Below, piece after piece: positions 8,183-18,585 of a DNA stretch of 21,144 nt. The stretch comes from Pleurostoma richardsiae. Taxonomy: Eukaryota > Ascomycota > Sordariomycetes > Calosphaeriales > Pleurostomataceae. The translations under genes were made by a program, and so were the position numbers. The number at the start of each line of letters is the position of its first letter. Positions within the stretch are counted from its first letter, which is position 1. The notes under the pieces are model-generated. The model ran no database searches and had not been told where the DNA came from. It saw nothing but the letters and a program-made list of their open reading frames with translations. The stretch is from positions 1 through 21,144 of the forward strand of contig JANBVO010000108.1 in NCBI GenBank assembly GCA_030052745.1, given 5' to 3'.

Positions 8183-9905
8183 CTACTCTCTCTTGGTCAG
8201 TCGGAAGCGAAGCGGCACGCCTTGCTGGGGGAACAGGGCCGTGTCCACGCGCGAGGGGACAGGAGCGTCCCGCGGCGGGAGGACTCCCTCCACCTGGTCA
8301 AAATGCTGGGCAAAGCGCGCCAGGCAGTACGCGCCCTCGATCAGGCTGAATTTCTCTGATGCGAGAAACAATTCATGTTAGCCAACCAGTGCAACAGATA
8401 AAAAAGAGGTGAAGGAGATCGGGGGATAGGGAAGGGGGGGGGGGGGGGGGGTTAAGCGCGAGGGTGAGATAGACACGGAGGCGGCACGTACGACCGAGGC
8501 AGATGCGGGGGCCGCCGCTGAACGGGGCGTAGCTCCAGTCGTGGCGGCGGCCGTTCCAGCGGTCGGGGTTCCACTGCAGGGCATCGGGCCCATACAGATC
8601 CTCGCGGCGGTGCATGACGTAGACGCTGTAGCGGACGACGGTGCCCCTGGGCACGAGGACGGGGTCGCGGCCGTCAGGCCCGCCGCCGACGGGCAGGACG
8701 GTGTCGCGGACGGCGTGGCGCGAGTTGAAGGGGATGCCCGGGTACAGACGGAGGGTCTCGGCCAGGCAGTTCTGCAGGAAGCGGCAGCTCTTGAGCTTGG
8801 GCGCGGACAGGGCGGCCGGGTCGTCGCCGCCCATGCCGTCGGCGGCGAGCTCGGCGCGCAGACGGGCCCAGCCGCCGGGGGTGCGGGCGAGCTCGAGCAG
8901 GGTGAAGCCGAGCATGCTGGTGGTGGTGTCGACGCCGGCGAAGACCATCTGCGAGACCACGTCGCGCATCAGCACGCGGTCGCCCGTCTTGGAGGCCAGG
9001 TACTGCAACACGTCGGCCGCCGCGATGTCGGCGTCGGCGCCCGCGCCCGCGGCCTTGACCTGAGCGATGGCCTGGTCGACGCGCGACAGGCCGAAGGCCT
9101 TCACGTGGCGGCAGGCCTCCTGGAAGGACCTGGGGTTGAAGAGCCAGTACAGCGGCGGCACCTTGAAGCGCATGGCGGCGACGCGGTTGCACTCGTCGAA
9201 GGCGTTCTCGAGGTCCGCCGACAGCTGGGCGGCGGGCGTCTTGGCGGCGGCGGGCGCGAGGCTGTTGCGCTGGGCCTCGACGCAGCCGCCGCAGAAGAAG
9301 GTGGTGATGGTGTCGAGGGAGAAGCGCCGGATCAGCGGGTGCAGGTTTGGCGCCGCGGTCCAGCCGTCGGCGCCGGTGCCAAGGGCCTCGAAGAAGTGCT
9401 GCACGTCGCGCTCCAGCAGCGACAGGTCGTAGATGTCGTCGCGCGCGAAGCTGGGCCGGATCAGCGACCGCGCAGCCGCCCACGGGCTATGGGCGCCGTC
9501 GTGGCTGCTGTTGAAGATGCCCGTGCCGATCCAGGGCGACAGGGCCGCCAGCCGGTACGGCTCCATGCTCCAGTCCTTGAAGCTGGTGGCCAGGATGGCC
9601 TTGAGGGCCTCGGGCTCCGCGCACAGGATGGGCGTGTTCTCCGTCCACGAGGCGTCCTGGTACAGCCAGCCGCCCACCTCCTTGAAGCGTGTCGTGAGCA
9701 GGTCGTCCAGGGGGTTGCCCTTGTGCGTCAGGATCTTGTGCTTGCGGTCCAGGCCCAGCGGCAGCTTGTTGTGGGCCGGCCGGATCGGCTTGCAGCCGTG
9801 CGCCGTCGCCAGCTTCCGAAGCTCGAGCTGGCGTTGGGCCCGGCGCACGACAAGCAGGAGCACCAAGACCACGAGGCCGATCAGATGTGCGCCGGAGAGG
9901 GCCAT
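8183..9905 (-). CDS. Cytochrome P450 monooxygenase, CYP52-like, two exons
   Basis: Membrane-bound heme monooxygenase. I read exon 1 as 9905..8492 and exon 2 as 8355..8183, giving 528 aa. An N-terminal anchor (residues 7-20) leads to the cytosolic P450 fold. The I-helix oxygen-binding motif is AGVDTT at 323-328, ExxR is E383-R386 in AETLRLYP, the PERF-like motif is PDRW at 447-450, and the heme loop is FSGGPRICLG with C469. Splicing restores the usual continuation CLGQKFSLIEGAY; without it the frame runs into proline-rich nonsense. The region around residues 140-160 (SPWAAARSLIRPSFARD) resembles CYP52-type fatty acid or alkane hydroxylases, so an acyl-chain substrate is plausible but unproven. 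A TATAGAA element lies at 10000..9994, about 90 bp upstream of the start. Confidence 0.92.
8356..8491 (-). other. P450 intron with an 18-base C tract
   Basis: Donor GTACGT at 8491..8486, branch site GCTAAC at 8382..8377, acceptor CAG ending at 8356. Removing its 136 bp joins GGTC to AGAAATTC in phase and creates the Gln of CLGQKF. On the plus strand it contains 18 consecutive G (8434-8451), read as C18 in the transcript. Homopolymers of this length tend to vary between strains and are prone to sequencing error, but inside an intron they do not affect the frame. Confidence 0.88.
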
Positions 9906-11943
9906 GTCGGGCAGTACGTGCTCGTTCTGTTGTTGGTCGACGGAGCACTTGCCAACGCAGAAGACTCGGGGCGGCGCGGTTTCCGTGGTGTTGTTCTATA
10001 GCCAGGCATGCTTCCGAGATTGAGTCTTCGACCAAGACTCGATCGTCTTCTGGCGGTACGATTCTCTCCAGAACGAACCACGTTGTGGCGCCATGGCATC
10101 GGCCCAGCCAGCATCCCTATGCATGCCTATGCGTATACCAGACGCCAGCACCCAGGATGCCTATTCAAGACAGCAGCGGTGATAAGGTGTACGCAAGAGG
10201 CTGAGTTTCAAATGCCAGCCCAATAGGGGAACCAAGTCGACCACCCCTTGCAGGATACCATATTGTCGTGGATTTGGCGGTAACTATACTTGATGTACTA
10301 GCTTGAACTAGGCAGAACCATGTACATACGTTATCAAGCTTCAAGCTTAGGCTCTGCGCAGGCCAATATCCTGGATGCAACGATGCTATCCCGTCCTTTT
10401 CGTCCCTAACGCGTGGGGGATAGGATCCTGCCAGCTCTAACCGTAGCGGTCTAGCGCGCCATAGTCGTCACTGTGCATTCCCAAAGCAGCAACCTTCGTG
10501 GCGGTCTCCACCGCTGGACCTGATACCTTGCTGCGCCTTGATCCCCACGAGGTGGTGTCGTGACCGTGAAAGGTGACATTTTCACCGCGACGACATGTTC
10601 GAGCCCACCCTCCATCAGAGTCTCCCGCGCGACGAGCGCTCTAGAACAGACCATAATGTAGAGTCCGACCGGGGGGTCTCCGCCGCTTCGGGGCGGGACA
10701 AGTCGACAGAAAAGCTACACTTTGGGGTACCAAGATGCAGTCTCACGGCTCTTATACCCGCAACAGGCATGGAGCCCATTGAGTCACATGTACATATATA
10801 CTTGGTCCAATGACCGTCTTGGTCCCTCACAAATAAGCTTCCCGCACTTGTACTCTTTGGCCCGTCTCTGCGTGGTTCCTCCAGGTCCCGATAATATCCA
10901 TGTCCCTTCCACCGATAGACTCCGACGTTGGTATACCTACAATTTGCTCTACTTTGACTGGCAAACCAGAGCGCTGCTGCTCCATCTCCGCCCTGCTGTG
11001 AAATGTATCGCTGTTCTGGCAGTCCTGCACTGTGATTTTGCTCTAGTGCAGGGGTCTCATCAGTCTTGACTAACCGCTCACGGAGATCCCTTCTCGGATA
11101 GCGGCTATTTGCAGTTGATATATTTCTGTAGATGCTCCTGCGCCACGATCCTCTAGTCCGGCATGCGATGAGGCGGTCATGGCCTTTGTCTAGATAACGG
11201 CTTCCCACCTACATCGACACAATGCGGCGCAACTCTCTGTTGCGCTTAGGTGCATGTAAGCCGGTCGACGATTATGTTCAGTGGACGCTTGCTTTCCGTG
11301 AGTGTGTGTTGGGTGAAATACCTGATCTAAATAATTGGGCTGTCTGGCTCTCTCTCCTGTTTTGCCATGCCTACAAGGATCAACAGAGCATTTCCCCTGA
11401 TCGTGGAGGATAGGAAGTGAGGAGCAGTTGACCAAATACAGAAGCATTATCAGTCTTCTCTATTTTGAAGATGGAATAGCAGAGCTCATACGTATTGTCC
11501 GCCAAAAATAGCCTGATTGAATTCTAGTTCTTTTCCATATGTTTCATACTGGAACACCTTGCGTGGACGTCAAACCCTATACAAAGATTAGTATACTTCG
11601 AGTCAGCCTCATCCAGCGAATTAGAGGTTTAAGTATCTGGTTGTGATGTAATATTTGACTTCATCTATTCCTCACCATGTCATCCTCTCTCTATAGATCA
11701 AGCGTCAACGCTTAGCCAGGCAGTTTCCCCCATTTGAATGCAGTCTCTCCCAGTGCGAGCAGCCATTATTCCGTGATATGACGCGAAGACCCGACCGCTA
11801 CAACGCATAGAGCCAACCAACGCCTCGCCAGCAAGTCAGCAACACCAAGTTTCCGTATTTTCCCATTTGCACTGATACATAAAACGAACCCTCGCCCGCC
11901 GGGCCGCCGTTTCGGAAGCCGCGTCGGCGGCGTCGCTCCAGAC
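9906..11943. other. Two-kilobase region without a recognisable gene
   Basis: The first 100-200 bp next to 9905 should be the P450 promoter. Beyond that, several frames of 60-200 codons exist on both strands but overlap each other, lack recognisable domains and show no consistent intron signals. No tRNA A/B-box pair, rRNA, transposase or terminal repeat was seen. Composition falls towards AT-rich near 11440-11700. Confidence 0.5.
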
Positions 11944-12836
11944 TCAGGCCGAGGGGACCTCCGCGGAGGCGTCGCGCGAGCAAGTCTGCTTGACCTGGTC
12001 AGCCGGCGGGGGCACGAGGAAGCCGGCGGTCAGGCAGATGGTAGTGACGATGATCTCAACGAGGACGCCCATGCAGAGGTTGATGGTGACGTTGCCGCCG
12101 AAGAAGTTGAACGCCGGGTCGCTGCCGTAGTCGGCGATGGCGGCGTACACGAGGCGCACGAGCAGGAAGGGGATGGAGGCGCCGACGGCGGCGAGGATGC
12201 GGGTTTCGTGGCCGAGGGCGCTCCGGCGGGCGGGCGAGCGCGCCGTGGCGGCGCACTGGAGGATGAAGCAGTAGAGCGTCATGGCGAAGACGGCGATGAA
12301 GAGGGCCAGCGCCGCCTGGATCTCGCCGTTGACGCTGTACGAGGCGCCGGTGGAGTCGTCGACGGCCAGGATGGCGCCGACGACGCCCACGATGAGGCCC
12401 ACCAGCGACGTGATGCTGAGGAGGTTGAAGAAGCGCGGCGGCAAGATCTTGGAGGCCTCGTTGCTGTTTTGCCCGTGGTCAGCGTGCCGCGTCCATGTGC
12501 AGCTTTTTGTCTTTCTCTCCTTCTTCCACCTCCCCTCCCCTCCCGGGCAACTTACACTCTACCGAGCAGGCCGACGCACGTCAGCGTCAGGGGCGCCAGG
12601 CCCATCAGGTCGCAGATCATGACGGTGACGTAGGCGCCGAGGGTGGGATGCGACAGCGTGATGAAGTAGGCGATGTCGCCGGCGACGCGGAGCAGGGCCA
12701 GGGTCACGATGAAGCGCCAGCTGGAGGCGGCCGACTTCCATCCCTGGCGGAAGCAGAGAAGCAGCGCCAGCGCGCCCGCGGGCACGAAGTAGATGAACTG
12801 GAGGATGGTGATCCCCGTGCGGTACGAGACGGCCAT
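11944..12836 (-). CDS. Seven-transmembrane DUF7702-like protein, two exons
   Basis: Exons 12836..12556 and 12463..11944 encode 266 aa. Seven hydrophobic helices are visible at about residues 8-29, 40-60, 66-90, 108-126, 141-163, 183-205 and 219-243, with a short polar C-terminus. The opening MAVSYRTGITILQ and the segment APLTLTCVGLLGRVNEA fit the fungal DUF7702 family as I know it; the function of that family is unknown. I chose the ATG at 12836 over an upstream one at 12911 because the extra 25 residues are polar and unlike the family, and the context at 12836 (GCCATGG) is good. Its last third is homologous to the tail fused to the racemase. A role in transport or sensing of the cluster product is only a guess from location. 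Confidence 0.85.
12464..12555 (-). other. Intron of the DUF7702-like gene, G-rich
   Basis: Donor GTAAGT at 12555..12550, branch site GCTGAC at 12483..12478, acceptor CAG ending at 12464, length 92 bp. It joins codon bases GT and C into Val94 of GLLGRVNEA. A competing donor GTAGAG a few bases upstream gives the wrong phase. The sense strand carries GGGAGGGGAGGGGAGG just after the donor, a G-quadruplex-type tract. Confidence 0.87.
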
Positions 12837-13168
12837 GGCAGGCGGCGACGGTGTGTTGGGTTGACGATGACGTACTGGGGATTTGTAGCAGCGCGCAGAG
12901 GCCAGGAACAAGACAGAGACGCAGACAGCGACGGCGAGGGCCGGGCAGTCCTGATATGGACGCAGGGAGGGCAGGGGGGCCGATGCACTCCGGACTCAGT
13001 CATGTAAGTGGCATTGCCAGCAGACTGCATACCGTGTCGGGACTAGTGCCGGCCTGCGTCGCCGCCCCTCCCAGCGCCAAAGGGAGCCAAACAACTACTG
13101 TGCACTCCGTAGTGTGTAGCAGCAATAATTAAATAAATAAATAACTGGGGGCTAAGTTGCTCCGTACT

Positions 13169-13200
13169 GTGCGAAGTACTCCGCACCTGGTGCCAGCACC
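13169..13200. promoter_or_regulatory. Two adjacent inverted repeats upstream of the DUF7702-like gene
   Basis: GTGCGAAGTACTCCGCAC at 13169-13186 pairs at 16 of its 18 positions, with a perfect AGTACT core. Immediately after it, GGTGCCAGCACC at 13189-13200 has perfect 5-bp arms around CA. Both lie about 330-365 bp upstream of the start at 12836. Such palindromes are candidate operators for dimeric regulators, but no bound factor is known, and they do not match the usual CGG half-sites of Zn2Cys6 proteins. Confidence 0.3.
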
Positions 13201-13558
13201 CAGATTGCCGCTTTAGGAAGTGCGCCATGCCACCCGCATTGCCCATTACGCGGCGGGCCGTGGTCGTGCCCGTGGTGCCTCTGAGAATATGCCGCGACGC
13301 TGCGCCTCGCATGCAAACAAGCAAGGCTGTGTTGTGTATTCCGGACAAGTCTGCCTGCCTTGACGTATCCCGGGATCCATGTCGAGATACAGCCCATGCC
13401 TGTCGCAGAGGCCGCGCGAAGGGGCCGAGTGCCACCGGCGGCCCTCTTTGACAAGCCGGAGGCCCCCTATCACCCCACCTGACGCGTTGGCGAGGAGCTG
13501 AGAGAGACGTTAGGGGGACAGAGGATGTGGCGTCGCGGTTGCTTCTTAAGGAACTTCT

Positions 13559-13577
13559 GGGGGGGGGGGGGGGGGGG
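13559..13577. repeat. 19-base G homopolymer
   Basis: Nineteen consecutive G on the plus strand in the intergenic region, about 720 bp upstream of the DUF7702-like gene start. It is the second long poly-G run in the window; the other lies in the P450 intron. The exact length is uncertain with most sequencing methods. Confidence 0.9.
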
Positions 13578-14047
13578 AAACACTCCCCCTTCCGCCAGCA
13601 AAGAGCGGTGCAGAGCGCACCGGCATATCCCGCTTCCTTGCTCTTATGAGCACGGCGTCAAGAGGACATGAACATATTTATTTTGACTTGCACCAATGCC
13701 CCGAACACCGTCCACTTGAACATGTCGCTGCCAAAGTTCAACGAAGATCGCTTTAACGCACCGCGCCCCCATCCGCCATCCCAGCTGCCCTGCCCGCATG
13801 AAATCTTTGCTATAATCTTGACTTATGCCCTGGCTCTTTCTAGCTCAGCCCCCCTCCAGCACAGGAATTGCGAAGACGCTGCCTCACAAGACCGATTCCA
13901 ATAAAGACAGGAGGCAGGCAAGCAGGCGACCAGCAAGTGACCCAGCGCCGTGAAAAAAGAAGCCTTTCCTTCCCATCGCAGCGGAGGGACTGGTGATAGT
14001 GCTCTTTCTATTTTCTAAATTTTTCTTCTTGAGGAACCATAAAAATA

Positions 14048-16087
14048 TCAAAAGGCAGGAAGAAGCAAGTCATCGCCGGTCATGAGAACGCCGGCGTTGA
14101 AGATGGGACGCTTCTCGATGGAGTCGGCGAGGTACTCGGCCTTTTGGATGCCGGTCATGGCGCGGATGGCGCGCAGGCGGTCGACGACCCAGTCGCGGGT
14201 CTCGGGGGGGTTCATGGGCAGGCTGCCGGCCAGGAAGAGGTGCCAGAGCAGGAAGTAGGCGCCGGAGGCGGGCACGTGGCGCGGGGGGTCGGCGGCGGTG
14301 GCGGCGGGGCCGGCGGCGCTGCAGTCGAGGTAGGAGGTGGAGGTGGCGGCATCGTGGTGGACGAAGCCGAGCATCTGGGGCACCGAGGCGAGGATGCCGT
14401 CGCGCATGGCGACGGTGGTGGCGACGGCCTTGCGCAGCAGACCGGCGTACGCGCCGCCGTCGGCGGCCAGCTCGTGCGGCGCCCAGGCCAGGCCCTCGCG
14501 CAGCAGCAGGCAGTAGATGACCTGGTTCAGCAGGATGCGGCAGGCGCGCATGCCGTCCCAGACCTTGGCGACCCAGGTGTCGTAGTAGACGTGGTAAGTG
14601 CCGCGGTAGACGAGCTGGGGGCTGGCGGCCGGGTCGGTGACCGTCTTGAAGCGCCAGTGCAGGGACAGCTTGGCGTCGAACAGGCCCTCGAGGCGGCGGT
14701 CGATCTCGACCGCGTGTGACAGCAGGTGCTCCCACTCGTCGGGCAGACAGGGGGCCGTGCGCTCCGGGTCGACACGCTGGTACAGGTCCATGACCTCGAT
14801 GTGGGCGCCGCTCAGCGTCCACGCCGGGTCGTCCGCGGGGATGCGCTGGGCGGCCTCGGCGCGCAGGAAGCGGATGCGCGGCGGCACGGCCTGGCCGTAG
14901 CGCGAGCACAGCGTCAGCACGTGCGAGACCGCCTCCTGGAAGACGTGCAGGCCGAGGGGGGTGTCGAACTGGGCGGTGCCGCGGTGGATGACCAGGTCGG
15001 CGGCGCCCTGCACGTGGCGCGTCCAGGCCGCGAGCGACTCCTCGCCGGCGCACGTGATGGTCTCGAAGATGCCCAGCACCATGACGGCCAGCACCGTGCT
15101 GTCGTCACGCGCCGTGCGCGGGCTCGCCAGCGCCACGTTGACGCGCTGCAGCGCGTCGGCGTAGCTGGCCCGCGCCTTGTGCATGACGGTGGCCGAGCCC
15201 GTCGTGTTAGCGAGCCCGGCGAGCCCCGCGGCGCAGACGCCCGCCTCCACCAGCGCCGAGTCGCTGCGCGGGTCCTGCAGCACGTCCATGGTGTAGTCGA
15301 GGAACCCGGGCGACGGGCCCGACTCGTGCAGCACGTAGTTGGCGAGGAAGAAGCGGGCGCCGAGCCCGGGGAGGCTCTCCGAGGGCGCGGCCGGCGAGAA
15401 GAGCAGCACGGCGGCGGGGTCTACCGTGCCGCTCGGCGACGAGGACCGCAGCGTCGACGTGGGCGGGGTGGACGCCAGCTGGCCGGGGCCCCAGAGCGCG
15501 CCCCCGTCTCCGTGGTCGGTTCGCGCTAGGGCATCCGACATGGTCTCGTCGACGTCGTCGCTATCGCCGCTTCCCCCCTCTTCCTCCTCTGCCTCTTCGT
15601 CGTCGCCTTGGTCGTCGTCGTCGTCGGCTAGTTCCGACGACCCCACCCGTGACATGGGAGCCAGAGGGTACGAGCCGGTCGAGGAAGCGCCGGAGGCCGA
15701 CGGCGCCGAGCTCTGCGTGTCCGAGGCCGGGCGGGGGGCCCTCCGGGCGCGGGCACGGTCGATGACCCGGGTGGTCTCGTCGCGGAAGACGAGGCTCGAG
15801 ACATCGCGGTAGCCCGGGCATTCCTGGCCCATGCGACGGCCTGTGCGATCGAGTCAGCTCTTCTCCTGCAGTCTTCTTCTTCTTCTTCTTCTTCTTCCCC
15901 TTCCCGGGAGGGCGCAGAACGCACATTGGCCGCAGATGGGGACGGCTTTGTCGCACTGGCGATCGGGTGTGGTCAAATTAGAGCACTGCCAAGACATAAG
16001 ATCGAAGATCGGAGACAGGCCACATACGCGGCGTTTCTTGGCACGGCACATGCCGCAGCTCGCCGACGGGCGGCCGCAGTAGACCAT
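14048..16087 (-). CDS. Zn2Cys6 transcription factor, three exons
   Basis: I read exons 16087..16028, 15955..15925 and 15840..14048, giving 627 aa. Splicing assembles a perfect Zn(II)2Cys6 cluster with C11, C14, C21, C28, C31 and C38 (spacing C2C6C6C2C6C), the basic stretch RAKKRR between C14 and C21, and RRMGQECPGYRD after C31. This is a nuclear, sequence-specific DNA-binding protein. Residues about 100-129 form a strongly acidic stretch of Asp and Glu, possibly an activation segment. From about 190 to the end is a helical domain resembling the fungal-specific transcription factor type 2 domain, with the family-like segments LGLHVFQEAVSHVLTLC and ASGAYFLLWHLFLAGSLP. Its position between the membrane protein and reductase genes suggests the local pathway regulator; no target site can be shown here. 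Confidence 0.9.
15841..16027 (-). other. Two introns flanking a 31-bp exon in the regulator gene
   Basis: Intron 1 is 16027..15956 (72 bp), donor GTATGT, acceptor CCAG, with CTCTAAT as a possible branch site. The small exon 15955..15925 encodes CDKAVPICGQ plus the first base of the next Cys codon. Intron 2 is 15924..15841 (84 bp), donor GTGCGT, branch GCTGAC, acceptor ACAG. Intron 2 contains a (CTT/AAG)n microsatellite at about 15868-15897. The correct cysteine spacing appears only with these junctions, which strongly supports them. Confidence 0.88.
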
Positions 16088-16282
16088 GACGGCGGTGGAA
16101 GCGGAGGAGAGAGGCTCTACGGGGTCTATATGCTCGCTCCGGCCAAGACGAGGCTACGCTTCAGCTCAGCTGGGTTCGAGGGTCGTAGATGCGCGCTTCG
16201 TGGTGTTGCAGCGCCTTTGCCCGCCGAACAAGGAAGTCCACAAGCAGAGGCACGGAAACGGAAATCTTGACTTGCAGTCATT

Positions 16283-16303
16283 CCCCCCTCCCCTCCCCCC
16301 CCC
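16283..16303 (-). repeat. G-rich tract upstream of the regulator (possible G-quadruplex)
   Basis: The plus strand reads C6-T-C4-T-C9, so the sense strand of the regulator gene carries G9-A-G4-A-G6, about 200 bp upstream of its start codon. Splitting the nine-base run gives four G runs with short loops, enough for a quadruplex. The structure is predicted from sequence only. Confidence 0.45.
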
Positions 16304-18547
16304 ACCTTTTTCTTTCGCCGCCGCATTTTCACAGATATCGTGGAACTACACACGTAGCCTTTCTGTGCCTCAATAACTGCACTACGGACAGACCCTTTTT
16401 CCCCCCTCTACTTCGGGGGCCGCAAAACGAGTGCAGATTGCAGATTGCAGAGCGCCAGATTGCCCCCAAGGGCCCCATCACAGGCTCTCTTCTCCTCCCC
16501 TTCTTCCCCAGTCGTGAACCTGATGGTAACGAATCCCTGGCTGTGAAAACCGGGAATAGCGCATTCCGAGAGGAGCGCATCAAGCACGACGAGCTAGTTC
16601 TCCGAGGTCTGATGCCGGCCAAAGGCTGTCAGTTGCCCATGCTTTACCCGCGCTATCGCAGGCGAAGAAGAGACGGCTTGAGCTTGGAACAGCTTGGATG
16701 CACCGATACAACGCTATGCAGACCCGCCATGTACGTGTACGGCGGGCAGAACAGAAGCCAGAAGGCGTGACGAAAAAGACCAAACTCGGATGCTTTGTGT
16801 CCACAGATGAGACGATTTGCGCAGCACAGGACAACCGGGCAGCCAACCACAGCTTGGCCCCAACAGCAGTGTAGCAGTGTAGGATTCAGGGCGGCGGCAA
16901 GGTGGGTACGCAATAACGGCTCTCATTTATGCAATCCATATACTGCGACCTTGGGACTCCGGACGAGCCACTCTCGCCAGGGGGATGTAGTGTACACGGG
17001 GCCTGTAGGAGGCAGACGGTTCGGCCTACGGGGCGTCCGAGGGAAGGATGCCTATCCCGTGCGCCGTGCTGGGCGGTTGATAGGCAAGCAGGCGGCCGAT
17101 CTGCCAGGAATCCCTAGCTCCAACGGTGGGCGCGGCACTTGCATGGGCGTGGCCGGCGAGGCCGGCGACGACGCCTGCCTGATACGAGCTGTATGCACAA
17201 GAGGGCCCAGTGCAGGGCTGTGAGGGGAGACCGGGCGGATTTGTGGTTCTCTCAGCTCGTGCGCGCCAGCATGCAGGGCGGGGACGCAGCTCGCCATGAG
17301 TATACGCAGCCAAGATGTCCCCCAAGTTAAAGTTATGCACGACGGGCGAACCGCCCTACCTCGACGATGGCGGGCTCGTGTGGGCCTGCCTGTACCCGCC
17401 CCATCTTTGCCGAGACGCGTGGGGGGTGGTGATGAAGACCCCGAGGGACAGGTACGCGCCGCATGCTTGCCCAGTCTGCTATTATTGGCCCCATCCATAG
17501 CCAGCCCGGCAGGGCCTGATCCGCATTATCTGTGTGCGCTCCGTCAATACTGTTTAACCTACCATCCACTTCGAGTTGCGGAGGTATGTTGGTCCGCAGT
17601 GAACCGGCGGCACTGCGATTCGGCTCTCGGTAGCACTGGCCCGTCTTCGGTCTGGGAAACCCTTCGCGGTCCGCTCCAAGATCGCGCGTGCCCCGTACAC
17701 ACACACGCCGCCTACTTGACTCTCGTTGGCTCTTCCAGGGCCTGGTCAAGTCGGCCGCATATTCCCTTCCCATGGTCTACCCCTCGAAGATGTAGGCACA
17801 GAGATCGTCCTACACAAAGCCCTATGCCGGGTCAGCTCGTGTGCTACTGCCAACACGACTGCGGTGGAGAAATAACAATGGCCCCCTTCTGCAGCCACTA
17901 GACGATCCTGCTCTAGACCTCGGTTTGAAAACATGGCGGATATAACGGCCTTCTCAGCGGCCCGCCCACGCCGCCAGAGAGAGGTTCGATGCGGCTGCCG
18001 GTCACCCAGAGTGCACCTGAAGCGGAGAGGCGGTTGCTCGCGAAGAGACGGCCTTCTAATTATCACGCAACGCGCTCGGGAACACCGACATGTTTTGAAG
18101 GAGGGCCCACCTGTAGCTCTCGGGCTGACCGATGGGCAGACGCTCGCTAGCACTATTACATCACTGGAGCAGGTTACGAGATGCATCGTACATCACTGCC
18201 AGTGGGCAGCCGACATACAGCGATCACGTCTCCTGATCGCTAGGTCGCTGTGTGTGTAGCACGGCATGGGTGCACATCTGCTACCAGCTGTCCAAGTGAG
18301 TAGACCTAAAAATAGCAAGCTGTGTTCGCGGGCCGCCTAAGGCAGCCATAGAAACCACCTAGGGAGGCTGCGAGAGCTCACAGTTGGCTACTTCTTTAGG
18401 GAGGCATATGTGCATCGATCGCGAGAGACGTGATGGCGTGACAACGCGGGACACTGAGTCAAGTCAGGGACCATAGCTTGTTGAAGGCAAGCGAGCGCGG
18501 CCTACTGCTTTGGGCATGCACTCTGCAGACAAGTATGTCGACAGAGA

Positions 18548-18585
18548 CCCCCCATCCCCCATCCCCCACCTACCCTCCGCCCCCC
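18548..18585 (-). repeat. G-quadruplex-type C/G tract in gene-free DNA
   Basis: The plus strand has C6, C5 and C5 separated by AT dinucleotides, then CCC and C6 within the next 25 bases. The minus strand therefore carries five runs of three or more G with loops of seven or fewer bases. This meets the usual G-quadruplex pattern, with an i-motif on the other strand. It sits about 430 bp downstream of the reductase stop codon. Confidence 0.5.

Larger units (their letters stand above)
12837..14047. other. Intergenic region: upstream of DUF7702 gene, downstream of regulator
   Basis: About 1.2 kb without a supported gene. It contains the inverted repeats listed at 13169-13200, a short TAAA-type repeat (about 13127-13143) and a run of 19 G (13559-13577). 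The part near 12837 should be the promoter of the membrane protein gene; the part near 14047 should be the 3' UTR of the transcription factor. Confidence 0.5.

Noticed and set aside
8373-9905. Unspliced 510-aa reading of the P450
   Set aside because: After the heme loop it turns into proline-rich intron translation. Splicing at 8491/8356 restores CLGQKFSLIEGAY and a normal C-terminus.
8541-10001. 486-codon forward frame opposite the P450
   Set aside because: It is an antisense shadow with low-complexity Gly/Ala/Val/Arg composition and no domain, while the reverse strand carries all P450 motifs.
10615-11208. 197-codon reverse frame in the 10-12 kb gap
   Set aside because: No domain, no intron signals, unlike the codon choice of the real genes here, and overlapped by other random frames.
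12837-12911. Upstream in-frame ATG for the DUF7702-like protein at 12911
   Set aside because: It would add 25 polar residues before the first helix. The ATG at 12836 has a better context and matches the family start.
14048-15832. Regulator starting at the ATG at 15832
   Set aside because: It would lack five of six zinc cysteines. The upstream exons complete a perfect Zn2Cys6 cluster with proper splice signals.
16165-16185. GGTTCGAG resembling a tRNA B box
   Set aside because: The downstream CC of the consensus, an A box at the right distance and an acceptor stem are all missing.
17052-17901. Overlapping 148- and 201-codon frames on opposite strands
   Set aside because: Neither shows a recognisable family feature. 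Both are best explained by few stop codons in moderately GC-rich DNA.
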